Shown here in pieces: positions 1-9,027 of a stretch of 64,000 nucleotides of DNA. Positions within the stretch are counted from its first letter, which is position 1. Each line of letters starts with the position of its first letter. The notes under the pieces are model-generated. The model saw only the letters and a program-made list of their open reading frames with translations. It made no database searches and was not told the DNA's origin. The stretch is from Thermodesulfobacteriota bacterium (GTDB lineage: Bacteria; Desulfobacterota_D; UBA1144; Nemesobacterales; UBA2774), in contig BQJP01000001.1 of NCBI GenBank assembly GCA_021604765.1, positions 62,001 through 126,000 on the forward strand, read 5' to 3'. Position numbers and translations under genes: made by a program.

Positions 1-924
1 CCACCGTCTGCTCTAAGGAAATCAAAAACAACAAAATATGATAAATATTCGGGTATTACTCTAGAGCTATCTTACCGTCCTCCATTTTTATGGGATGATC
101 ATTTAAGATTTTACAACTCACATAAAATAATAGGGGTAGAAAATGTTACTGAGGGGTCTTATTCCCGATCTTTTAATAAATACGGCACTTCGGGACATAT
201 CAGAGTGTCTCAGGTGCAACATAAGCCGTCGTTGTCAGTAACTGTTATGGCTGAGGATATGAAATGCCTATATCCTCTAATGCAGCATATTAGGCAAATG
301 TTTGATCTAAATGCTGACCCCGTAGTTATTGCTAATTTTTTAGAGAGAAGTAATTCTATTTCTAAGATAGTAAGTTTGTCTCCAGGGCTTAGGCTCTCGA
401 GGTTCTGGGATCCTTTTGAGGGAGCAATATGCACTATATTAGGCCAGCTGGTTTCTGTAGACCAAGCCAGGAAAGTGATAGGTAAACTAGTAGCTCAGTA
501 TGGAGAGACAGTGACCAGTTTCGAGACTGGGGAAGATACAAAACTTTTCCCAACTGCAGAAATTCTATCGCAAGCCAAGATTGAAAATCTTGGAACTACA
601 AAAGTAAGGGCAGAAGCTATTAACAAATTGTCTCGGATGGTAGCTGACGGCTCTCTTTGCTTAGACTCCGGAGCTGACTATGCTTTATTGAGAAGAACTC
701 TTTTGTCTATTAAGGGGATAGGGTCTTGGACTGCTGATTATATTTCTCTTAGGGCCTTAGGTGAACCTGATGTCTTTCCTTCGAAAGATTTGATATTAAA
801 AAGAGCTCTCGAACGATGCCCCGATATTAATACTGAGGACTATGCCCCTTATCGTTCATATTTAGCGGCTTATCTTTGGCATCAACATATAAAACATTCT
901 TCAAAAAAGGAGAAAGTGGAATGA
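1..924 (+). CDS. alkA: DNA-3-methyladenine glycosylase II (AlkA), apparently preceded by an Ada/AraC-type HTH; 5' end outside window
   Basis: The frame of ORF 205..924 is open back to base 1 and reads PPSALRKSKTTKYDKYSGITLELSYRPPFLWDDHLRFY (end of AraC-type HTH plus AlkA N-domain 'YRPPFLW'); HhH 'LLSIKGIGSWTADYISLRALGEPDVFPSKD'. Confidence 0.85.
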   Translation, partial: PPSALRKSKTTKYDKYSGITLELSYRPPFLWDDHLRFYNSHKIIGVENVTEGSYSRSFNKYGTSGHIRVSQVQHKPSLSVTVMAEDMKCLYPLMQHIRQMFDLNADPVVIANFLERSNSISKIVSLSPGLRLSRFWDPFEGAICTILGQLVSVDQARKVIGKLVAQYGETVTSFETGEDTKLFPTAEILSQAKIENLGTTKVRAEAINKLSRMVADGSLCLDSGADYALLRRTLLSIKGIGSWTADYISLRALGEPDVFPSKDLILKRALERCPDINTEDYAPYRSYLAAYLWHQHIKHSSKKEKVE

Positions 925-1409
925 AATATTATTACACAGTTATGGGAAGCCCAGTTGGAGATATTACTTTGATTTCAGATGCACACAGTCTTTGTGCTAT
1001 ATATTGGCCAAATCAAAAACCAGATAGTAAAAAATTCCCTGAACTTGAAAAAAAAGATAGTAAGGTTTTAAGATCTGCGGTCAAACAATTAAATAGCTAT
1101 TTTGAAGGTCAGAGGAAGGAGTTTGATTTGCCACTAAGACCAGTTGGTACGGATTTTCAAGAGCAGGTCTGGGAAGCACTAACCACTATCGGGTATGGGG
1201 AAACGGTTTCTTATGGTGATATTGCCGACCACATTAAGAACCCCAAAGCTGTGCGGGCTGTTGGAGCAGCTATCGGTCAAAATCCCATCTCGATCATAAT
1301 ACCTTGTCATCGTGTAATAGGTTCTAACGGCAAGTTGACTGGTTTCGCGGGTGGTCTTAGTACTAAGGAATTTCTCCTTAATCTGGAAAACAGATTGGGA
1401 CTTAAATAA
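921..1409 (+). CDS. ogt: Methylated-DNA--[protein]-cysteine S-methyltransferase
   Basis: PCHRVIGSNGKLTGFAGGL active-site motif; ATG at 921 overlaps the alkA stop (ATGA). Confidence 0.93.
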   Translation: MKYYYTVMGSPVGDITLISDAHSLCAIYWPNQKPDSKKFPELEKKDSKVLRSAVKQLNSYFEGQRKEFDLPLRPVGTDFQEQVWEALTTIGYGETVSYGDIADHIKNPKAVRAVGAAIGQNPISIIIPCHRVIGSNGKLTGFAGGLSTKEFLLNLENRLGLK

Positions 1410-1469
1410 TCTATTAGTGATTGTTTTATTTGAACAAATCCATTTTCAATATAGCCTGATAATCTATAT

Positions 1470-2066
1470 ATGATTGAAAAACCATTTAGCCAGTCCTCAG
1501 AAAATAATAAAGATTATATTCTTGGGGTATTACGAGAAGCCTTTGAGAATTCCGACTCAGTTTTGGAAATTGGGAGTGGTATCGGTCAGCATGCCGTATA
1601 TTTTGCAAGTAACCTTTCTTATCTAACATGGCAGCCCTCTGATTTAGATACTGATCTATCCGGAATAAAGTTATGGTTAGATGAGGCTAATTTACCTAAT
1701 ATAAATAATCCGATTAATCTTGATGTTAATAATTTGCCATGGGATATTGGCGAGTACAGAGGGGTTTTCACTGCTAACACTCTACATATAATGGGAAAAC
1801 CTGAAATAGAGAATCTGTTTTTAGGAATAGAACAAGCGCTTCTTTCTAAGGGCATTCTCTGTATCTACGGTCCTTTTAACTATGATGGTAAATACACTAG
1901 CGAGAGTAATGAACGGTTTGACGGATGGCTTAAAAAACAGAATTCCCAAAGTGGAATCAGAGATTTTGAGTGGGTCAATTCACTTGCTGAAAAAATTGGA
2001 TTGGAATTAATCAAAGACCATACAATGCCCGCAAATAATCGGCTACTTGAATGGAGAATGGAGTAA
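1470..2066 (+). CDS. SAM-dependent methyltransferase, DUF938-like
   Basis: KPFSQSSENNKDYILGVL...VLEIGSGIGQHAVYFA; ANTLHIM. Confidence 0.75.
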   Translation: MIEKPFSQSSENNKDYILGVLREAFENSDSVLEIGSGIGQHAVYFASNLSYLTWQPSDLDTDLSGIKLWLDEANLPNINNPINLDVNNLPWDIGEYRGVFTANTLHIMGKPEIENLFLGIEQALLSKGILCIYGPFNYDGKYTSESNERFDGWLKKQNSQSGIRDFEWVNSLAEKIGLELIKDHTMPANNRLLEWRME

Positions 2067-2074
2067 CATCACAA

Positions 2075-2578
2075 TTACTTCCCAGAGTTTAAAATCTTTC
2101 CTGTAGAAAATACTGCAGAGTATGTCATAGAAAAGGCAACAAGCGCTGCAAATATTCCAACAATCGGGATTACAATACTTACAGAGAGTTTTGCATATGT
2201 CGGGAACAAGAGTCGGAGAATATATGCTAATATAATCACAGCGATAAATGCTATCAGAGCTTGTATCAAAGCTTTTCTAAGAGCTATCTTTATCCAGGAT
2301 GATTTCTTTAACTTAAGATATATATCTTCTGATTTGTTAGAAACTTCTTTTACTGTAGCAAACATTGTTGTTACAGTTATGATGAAACTTATAAATATTG
2401 ATCTAGGTATTAGAGCTCCAATTAGAGAGTGATTCCATATTTCTGCCACTGAAGCAAAAAGAGGAACTTCTCCATCTGCTCTCAATGCAAAATATACTAT
2501 TATTAAATTGACAATTCCAGCAACACAAGCGCTAAAGATGGCGCGCTTTAGAGCAAATTGTTTAAGTTTTAGACCCAT
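2075..2578 (-). CDS. Multi-pass membrane protein, unknown function
   Basis: ORF with ~4 hydrophobic segments. Confidence 0.6.
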   Translation of the reverse strand: MGLKLKQFALKRAIFSACVAGIVNLIIVYFALRADGEVPLFASVAEIWNHSLIGALIPRSIFISFIITVTTMFATVKEVSNKSEDIYLKLKKSSWIKIALRKALIQALIAFIAVIILAYILRLLFPTYAKLSVSIVIPIVGIFAALVAFSMTYSAVFSTGKILNSGK

Positions 2579-2665
2579 ATAATTATTAACTTATTCATAA
2601 AGTGGTCTGGTTGCAACAAAGATGGTCCCTAAACTTGAAAGATTAGTTTGTAATCTAGTATCATA

Positions 2666-3745
2666 ATGAACATGGCAGCCAAACATCCCAAACATCCTGA
2701 CGAAATAACACTTGAATGGCTGACTTATGCGCTCAGAGAAGTAGGCATCATTACAACTTCTTCTGTGAAAAGCATAGAGAAGGAGACTCTAGCTGAGGGG
2801 AAAGCTTGGCTCAGTACTATTGTTAAATTAAAAGTAGAGTACGATTTCCCTGATGGGAATGTGCCTGATTCTTTTGTGCTAAAGATGCTTTCAGAGTCGC
2901 GCATGTTCCGGGAGTTTAGTTATGAGCTGCAAGCGTTTGATCGTGAAATTAGGTTTTACAAAGAGCTAGCCGATCAGGTTCCCATCCGGCTTCCCAAACT
3001 CCATTATTCAGACAATGGAGATAATTGCAATCTGATGCTAATGGAAGACTTAACCTATCTCACACCCGGCGATCAGGTTGTTGGTATGAAACACGAACAA
3101 GTATTAATAACTCTTGAATCATTGGCGAAAGTTCATGGTGCTTACTGGCAAAACCCGATATTAGATACATTAGGGTGGATACCAACCACTAACAATATAG
3201 AAAGTGATTATAGTGAAAACTGGGATTCGTTTGTCGAGCTGTGTTGTTACTTTATTGATCCCAAGGGATTAATAATTGGGGAGAAACTAAGACCTCATAT
3301 ATCTTGGTTATTTGAACAAATTGATTCAAGACCTAAAACATTAACTCATGATGACATGAAAGAGGACAATTTGCTTTTTGGGAAACCAGGGACTGATGAA
3401 GCTGTGATTCTTCTCGACTGGCAATTTTCAATACGAAGTATGGGAGCTATGGATGTTGCCAGATTAATTGGAGGAAGCGAACTTCCAAGTGAGCGAGAAG
3501 GTAGACAGTTCGAAGCACTTAGACACTGGTACGATAGGCTTCTTCAAGAAGGGGTTAAGGACTATAGTTGGACTGAGGCACAAAGGGATTTTAGACTAGG
3601 CGCGCTATCTTGCTTAACATTTCCTGTTCATTTTCACAAAGGGATTGTTAGAGCGGAGGGTAGGGCTCTTGAATACGTCATAGCAATGTACAGCAGACTT
3701 TTCTCTCATGTCGTGGAGATAGAAGCTGATTCTGTTTTGCCTTAA
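2666..3745 (+). CDS. Phosphotransferase family protein (ecdysteroid-kinase/APH-like)
   Basis: LTHDDMKEDNLLFG...VILLDWQFSIRSMGAMDVARLIGGS kinase-like catalytic motifs. Confidence 0.7.
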   Translation: MNMAAKHPKHPDEITLEWLTYALREVGIITTSSVKSIEKETLAEGKAWLSTIVKLKVEYDFPDGNVPDSFVLKMLSESRMFREFSYELQAFDREIRFYKELADQVPIRLPKLHYSDNGDNCNLMLMEDLTYLTPGDQVVGMKHEQVLITLESLAKVHGAYWQNPILDTLGWIPTTNNIESDYSENWDSFVELCCYFIDPKGLIIGEKLRPHISWLFEQIDSRPKTLTHDDMKEDNLLFGKPGTDEAVILLDWQFSIRSMGAMDVARLIGGSELPSEREGRQFEALRHWYDRLLQEGVKDYSWTEAQRDFRLGALSCLTFPVHFHKGIVRAEGRALEYVIAMYSRLFSHVVEIEADSVLP

Positions 3746-3799
3746 TTCTTATGGTATCGTTTCAACAAAAATACGAATTAGAGGAATGAGATTAATAAA

Positions 3800-4537
3800 A
3801 TGAAGATTTTAGTAGTTGGTGCAACTGGTGCTACAGGGCAACTTCTTGTTAAGCAGCTTTTAGAGCGCGGGCATGATGTTAAGGTTATAGTACGCTCAAC
3901 CGGAAAATTTCCAGAAGAAATTCGAACCCATAAAAATATATTCATCATCAAAGCAGCAATTTTAGATATGAGCAATACCGATATGGCGCAGCATTCTCGA
4001 GGCTGTGATGCGATTGCGTGCTGTTTAGGACATACTATGAGCTTTCATGGGATTTTTGGATCTCCCAGAAGACTTGTTACAGATTCAGTACGGCGTTTAT
4101 GTCATGCACTTCAAGCCAATAATCCGCCTAAACCAGTAAAATTCGTTTTAATGAATAGTGCGGGATGTTCAAATCAAGATATACCGGAAGATGTTTCATT
4201 TGCTCAGTGTTGTGTGATAGCAGTATTACGGCTATTGCTTCCGCCCCATGTTGATAATGAGCAAGCGGCGGACTATTTCAGAATTGAAATTGGCCAAAAC
4301 CATCCTGCCATTGAATGGTCGGTTGTACGCCCTGACAATCTAATTGATGAAAACACTATTAGTCCTTATAAAGTGCATATCTCTCCTATCAGAAGCGCAA
4401 TATTTGATCCTGGAAAAACCAGCCGAATAAACGTCGCACATTTTATGGCGGATCTTATGTCAGACCCTGCTATATGGTCAGTGTGGAAAGAACAAATGCC
4501 GGTGATCTATAATCAGTTGACTCATAATAAGAACTAA
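3800..4537 (+). CDS. NAD(P)-binding Rossmann protein (atypical SDR/NmrA-like)
   Basis: MKILVVGATGATGQLLVKQLLERGHDVKVIVRS. Confidence 0.8.
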   Translation: MKILVVGATGATGQLLVKQLLERGHDVKVIVRSTGKFPEEIRTHKNIFIIKAAILDMSNTDMAQHSRGCDAIACCLGHTMSFHGIFGSPRRLVTDSVRRLCHALQANNPPKPVKFVLMNSAGCSNQDIPEDVSFAQCCVIAVLRLLLPPHVDNEQAADYFRIEIGQNHPAIEWSVVRPDNLIDENTISPYKVHISPIRSAIFDPGKTSRINVAHFMADLMSDPAIWSVWKEQMPVIYNQLTHNKN

Positions 4538-4560
4538 ATAAGTGTGACAATGAGAAGCAC

Positions 4561-4637
4561 TGGCGCGCCCGGAGGGAGTCGAACCCCCAACCTCTTGATC
4601 CGTAGTCAAGCACTCTGTCCAGTTGAGCTACGGGCGC
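4561..4637 (-). tRNA. tRNA-Arg(ACG), CCA encoded
   Basis: Reverse complement GCGCCCGTAGCTCAACTGGACAGAGTGCTTGACTACGGATCAAGAGGTTGGGGGTTCGACTCCCTCCGGGCGCGCCA folds as a cloverleaf; anticodon loop CTACGGA. Confidence 0.95.
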
Positions 4638-4752
4638 GCAGCGAGCTAATTAGTTTACTGATAATACTCACCACATCAATATACTGCACTTTTCAGGGTA
4701 TAAAATCTTCTATTGCCTAGTCAATGAATTCATATATCATATAGTCCAAATT

Positions 4753-5379
4753 ATGAATAGCCTTGAAGCCAAACTAGACATGGAAGTTATAGCATATCTT
4801 TCGAAAGTTGAAGATATGCCTGAAGTAAAAGCCCTTCTTAGTGGAAGTATCTCCATAGAAGATTACACCAGATTTCTCAAAACTTTTTATATTATTGAAG
4901 ATATAAGCCAGCGAGCTGTTAACCTTGCAAGCGAGGTGACTAAGGAGGCTCATCCCTACTTAAGCCAAAGGTTTGATGTGTGCGCCAAAGGAGAGCTGGG
5001 CCACGCAGAGATAGCCCTTAAAGATTTAGAAGAACTAGGGGTGGGAGGAGGAGTCGATATATCTGAGATATCTGAAGCAGTAGAATACGACACTCTCCTA
5101 CAAGAATGCGCCCAAAAATTTCCTCTTGGTGTTTTAGGACACTCATATCTTTTTGAAAATGCTTCAGGCGTTATGTTCCCAAAACATAAACCCATAGATT
5201 TTCCTTCCAGATTTGTAGAAGTTCATGCTAAAGAAGACCCAGGTCACTCAATTGCTATTAAAAGAACAATTAGACACATTGAGAATGATATTAGTCCTGA
5301 AGATCAAACCCGAATGATTAATTTTGCAAACAAGAGTGGAAAATATTTGCTCGAATTATTTAATAATATTTCTTCATAG
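4753..5379 (+). CDS. Haem-oxygenase-like fold / iron-containing redox enzyme family protein
   Basis: All-helical ORF; YTRFLKTFYIIEDISQRAV..., FVEVHAKEDPGHSIAIKRTI with spaced His/Glu. Confidence 0.5.
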   Translation: MNSLEAKLDMEVIAYLSKVEDMPEVKALLSGSISIEDYTRFLKTFYIIEDISQRAVNLASEVTKEAHPYLSQRFDVCAKGELGHAEIALKDLEELGVGGGVDISEISEAVEYDTLLQECAQKFPLGVLGHSYLFENASGVMFPKHKPIDFPSRFVEVHAKEDPGHSIAIKRTIRHIENDISPEDQTRMINFANKSGKYLLELFNNISS

Positions 5380-5384
5380 TTGAA

Positions 5385-5656
<272 letters not shown>

Positions 5657-5759
5657 GTATTAGTTCTGTATGAGGGGATTGATTATACCAGTATGAGAAA
5701 AAATATCTAACTGCTTGCAGATTTCAATATGAAGTAAATTATATGCGGGATTAAATAAA

Positions 5760-5823
5760 ACATATCCCACCTTGCTTGAGACCCGTAACTTAAATAATTA
5801 ATATTGCGCAAGGTGAGATATGT
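5760..5823. repeat. 16-bp inverted repeat (1 mismatch) with 32-nt loop
   Basis: ACATATCCCACCTTGC ... GCAAGGTGAGATATGT, just 3' of the HicA-HicB fusion. Confidence 0.7.
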
Positions 5824-5830
5824 TCACACT

Positions 5831-6253
5831 TCAGGAGGCTTGCTTTAACTCAATATAACTAGCAGCATTTCCGGGCTCGGGGACAATAAGGCCCTCTTGT
5901 TTAAGGCCTTCCAAGTGGAGCTTTACTGCTCCCATCATTAACTCCTTGGTTTCTTCTACTGTATCACCTACTACTACGCAACCGGGCAAATCCGGGCTAT
6001 AGGCCGAGAAACAGTTAGAAGATTCCTCGATGGTAAATTCATAATGGTCCTTTCCTACTATTTCTTTTGATTCAAAACATTGGTTGATCGAATGGAATAA
6101 GGCTCCTTCAGCTAACTCTTTATCCATTCTACAGTTAATAGTCAGTCTGCTCTTTTTGCTTCTTAGTTTGAATTGTCTGTGGCATCCGCAAATCCTTACA
6201 AGATACCAACCCTTATTCTCGACTAAGAACTTAATCATCTCTCTAACTCTCAT
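5831..6253 (-). CDS. HicA-HicB fusion protein (toxin and antitoxin domains in one ORF)
   Basis: N-term REMIKFLVENKGWYLVRICGCHRQFKLRSKKSRLTI (HicA-like, keeps the GxHxxF His); C-term YEFTIEESSNCFSAYSPDLPGCVVVGDTVEETKELMMGAVKLHLEGLKQEGLIVPEP (HicB-like). Confidence 0.85.
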   Translation of the reverse strand: MRVREMIKFLVENKGWYLVRICGCHRQFKLRSKKSRLTINCRMDKELAEGALFHSINQCFESKEIVGKDHYEFTIEESSNCFSAYSPDLPGCVVVGDTVEETKELMMGAVKLHLEGLKQEGLIVPEPGNAASYIELKQAS

Positions 6254-6294
6254 TGTAACATCCTCTCTCTCTTGAGTTTCCTTCTTTACCGTCC

Positions 6295-6513
6295 TTATTC
6301 GTCTTTTTGATACATGAGCACATTATCGTACTCTTTGCCCGTCATGTGTTCGTCAAGATAACTGCCTAGAGCTTCTTCTATGATCTTTGACTGACTTGTT
6401 CTACTCATAAATGAATAAAGGCGCAGCCTCTCATAAAGCAAAGCTGGTATATATAGTGAGCCTCTATGCATTTTATTGGGATTGGCTCTTTGTTGTATGG
6501 TTCTTTCAGTCAC
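6295..6513 (-). CDS. Small ribbon-helix-helix (CopG-like) DNA-binding protein
   Basis: MHRGSLYIPALLYERLRLYSFMSRTSQSKIIEEALGSYLDEH is an RHH pattern; GTG start. Confidence 0.65.
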   Translation of the reverse strand: MTERTIQQRANPNKMHRGSLYIPALLYERLRLYSFMSRTSQSKIIEEALGSYLDEHMTGKEYDNVLMYQKDE

Positions 6514-6519
6514 AATTCA

Positions 6520-6548
6520 TTTATAACATCATTACGTAATGATGTCAA
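6520..6548 (-). promoter_or_regulatory. Sigma70-type promoter TTGACA-N17-TATAAA with 20-bp perfect palindrome (6526-6545) in the spacer
   Basis: Minus strand TTGACATCATTACGTAATGATGTTATAAATGAATTGTG; ACATCATTAC/GTAATGATGT perfect palindrome; GTG codon at the expected +1. Confidence 0.85.
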
Positions 6549-6645
6549 CCCGTTTTAATGTTAAGATATAAAAAATTGCTGTAACTATCTGAAATAATTA
6601 AACATTTGCCATATTTTGAATGATTTGGGAATTTGGTCCATTGTA

Positions 6646-6677
6646 AGGCTAATTGTGTCATCTGACACAATTAGCCT
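6646..6677. repeat. 15-bp perfect inverted repeat, 2-bp spacer
   Basis: AGGCTAATTGTGTCA-TC-TGACACAATTAGCCT. Confidence 0.9.
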
Positions 6678-6802
6678 GGGGAATGTTTGTGATCCTAAGA
6701 GTGAATCATGAATAAATCAATGATTGCAGAAGGTTATGCGTGCATTGGGCTTGGTTGGTAAATTTCTCGAGTAATTAAGTGTAGTCTGCCGGATTTAGTT
6801 AT

Positions 6803-7267
6803 TTAAATCCATCTGCGGACCTGGCTTTTATATTGTAGGTATTCACTTCCGAATTTGTTTTCAAGGTATGCTTCTTCTCGCTCTATGACGCCTTTTTGCA
6901 TTACGAACATAAAAAATGGGATTAATAACGCTATCCAAAGCGCGTTTAACAATAAGGAGAATGCAATCAATAAGATAGCCATTGAGAGGTACATCGGATT
7001 TCTTGTGTAAGAATAAACGCTTTTTGTAACAATTGTGTTTGTAGGTTTTCTTACATCAACATTAGTGCCGGATTTAACCATGTAAAAGAATGCAAGACCT
7101 GCAGTGAGACCTGCATAAACAAAGAAAATAGCCGAAATAATAGTACTGAGCGGCCCCTCTAATACAGTAAGGGGATAATAACGGTTCAATACATAGCCTA
7201 GAATTAGAAAACATAGAAAAATAAGCGGTGGCGGGGCAATTACACCTGGGTTGTCTTCTTTAGTCAT
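6803..7267 (-). CDS. Isoprenylcysteine carboxyl methyltransferase (ICMT)/PEMT-like membrane methyltransferase
   Basis: TKSVYSYTRNPMYLSMAILLIA; C-term EEAYLENKFGSEYLQYKSQVRRWI. Confidence 0.8.
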   Translation of the reverse strand: MTKEDNPGVIAPPPLIFLCFLILGYVLNRYYPLTVLEGPLSTIISAIFFVYAGLTAGLAFFYMVKSGTNVDVRKPTNTIVTKSVYSYTRNPMYLSMAILLIAFSLLLNALWIALLIPFFMFVMQKGVIEREEAYLENKFGSEYLQYKSQVRRWI

Positions 7268-7268
7268 G

Positions 7269-7466
7269 TTAGTCAGTTGTATCTTTATCCTTTGTTTCCT
7301 CAGAGTCTATTAACTCGTCTTCAGGACTCCTCATTTGTTCCTGAACACTCTGTAAGTTCATTAAATCTTCAAATTCCTTTTCTTTTTGAAGAAGTTCAAG
7401 GAGTTCGGGTGATGATTTAAGAATTTCTTCTATATCTTTTCTGAGACCCTCCGGCCATTTATCCAT
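7269..7466 (-). CDS. Small acidic hypothetical protein
   Basis: ORF immediately upstream of the ICMT-like gene. Confidence 0.5.
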   Translation of the reverse strand: MDKWPEGLRKDIEEILKSSPELLELLQKEKEFEDLMNLQSVQEQMRSPEDELIDSEETKDKDTTD

Positions 7467-7680
7467 ATCTGATCCATAAATAGCAAGAACATCTAAGAAT
7501 CTATCCTTATCGATTTTATAATCTCCAATACCGTACTTTCGTTTATCTAATGTTTATTATAGCTGCACTATCCTAGGTGTCATCTATAATTTGATATATC
7601 GTTTTTTGAAGCTATAAGAATTTACATTTATTCCCAGTGAGTGTAGATTGACTTTATACTTTTAGTAAAGGAGAGGCCTA

Positions 7681-8286
7681 GTGGCAGACAGAAACATTAG
7701 TATAGTAGCAATTCTAGGTAGTGTGAGACCCAACAATTATACAGCTATGGCTCTCAACTTGGCTCTAGATGAATTAAATAAGCATAAAGGTGTGAAGGTT
7801 GAGCTATTTGATCCTGCAATAATGCATCTTTATCCCCCAGGTCTTAGTGGAGATTCTCCTGATCCTGTTAAAATGAGAGAAGCTGTTACAGATGCAACCG
7901 GAATAATACTTGCCACTCCTGAATATCACGGCTCTTTCTCAAGTGTTATGAAGCTTGCTATTGAAAATCTGGGATTCCCCTCTGTCATGTCAGGAAAGCC
8001 TGTTGCCCTTATGGGGGTTGCGGCTGGTGCTATAGGAGCAATTAAGTCTCTAGAAAGTCTGAGAGGAGTCTGTTCGCATATCGGAGCAATCGTACTGCCC
8101 GGACCAGTTTCAGTTGCTAACTGCAGAGAAATATTTGATGAAGATGGAACTTGCAATGACGAGAGAGCGGAAGCCCGTATTCGCAGTGCTGCTACAAATC
8201 TAATGCACTATATAGAAAATAATATCTGTCCGCGTATTTCTCTTGAAGCTATGGTTAGAGGAGAAGAATTGCCGAGTTGTGATTAG
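7681..8286 (+). CDS. NAD(P)H-dependent FMN reductase family
   Basis: AILGSVRPNNYTAMAL...ATPEYHGSFSSVMKLAIENL; GTG start. Confidence 0.88.
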   Translation: MADRNISIVAILGSVRPNNYTAMALNLALDELNKHKGVKVELFDPAIMHLYPPGLSGDSPDPVKMREAVTDATGIILATPEYHGSFSSVMKLAIENLGFPSVMSGKPVALMGVAAGAIGAIKSLESLRGVCSHIGAIVLPGPVSVANCREIFDEDGTCNDERAEARIRSAATNLMHYIENNICPRISLEAMVRGEELPSCD

Positions 8287-8346
8287 ACTGAGTTTGTCTA
8301 TTCAACTTCATATAAATTATTCTTAGGATTATTTAGTGTTTGATAT

Positions 8347-8778
8347 TCAATTGTTTTGTGAAGTAGGCAATCCCGCTTTTTTCCAAGCAACAATTCCACC
8401 ATCAATCATATATATATTTTCAAACCCAACCTCTTTCATTATTTCTGCGGATTTTGTGCTCCGTGCTCCAGAACGACAGTATGTGACATATATTTTCTCT
8501 TTATCAAGCTCGCTTATTTGATCTCTAAAGTTTGAAGATTTGTAGTTTATGTTTACAGAATCTGGAATATGTCCTGTCTCATGCTCTTCAATAGTTCTTA
8601 CGTCCAGTATTACAAATTCGGGATTTTTATTATTTTCCTCTATTAATTCATTTGCTTCTTGAACACTGACAATTTTTATATCAGACTCCTTCTCTTGCTC
8701 GGCGAAAAGGGTTCCTGATAAAGTTAAAAGTGTTGCAAATATTATGATAGCGTATATTGAAAACAATCTCTTTCTCAT
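8347..8778 (-). CDS. Exported rhodanese-like domain protein
   Basis: Signal peptide; FVILDVRTIEEHETGHIPDSVNI...VTYCRSGARSTKSAEIM. Confidence 0.88.
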   Translation of the reverse strand: MRKRLFSIYAIIIFATLLTLSGTLFAEQEKESDIKIVSVQEANELIEENNKNPEFVILDVRTIEEHETGHIPDSVNINYKSSNFRDQISELDKEKIYVTYCRSGARSTKSAEIMKEVGFENIYMIDGGIVAWKKAGLPTSQNN

Positions 8779-9027
8779 GTTTTAGTCACCTCGTTTGTAG
8801 TTCTTTTATGTATAAATAATAACATGCAGTTTGAATATCTGCAGGGTAATTTAGGTCAGAAATTTAGATAACCCTTCCTTATTAAGACAACTAGTTTTTA
8901 GTATAGGGACTTAATAAACAATACTATTCCTTTCATAAGGAAGTTCTAATTTTCCAATTTCTAATTTATAGTTTATTAAAGGTTTGGAGAGTTAACTGCA
9001 AGTATGCAGATTTGAAATGGGGGCTAT

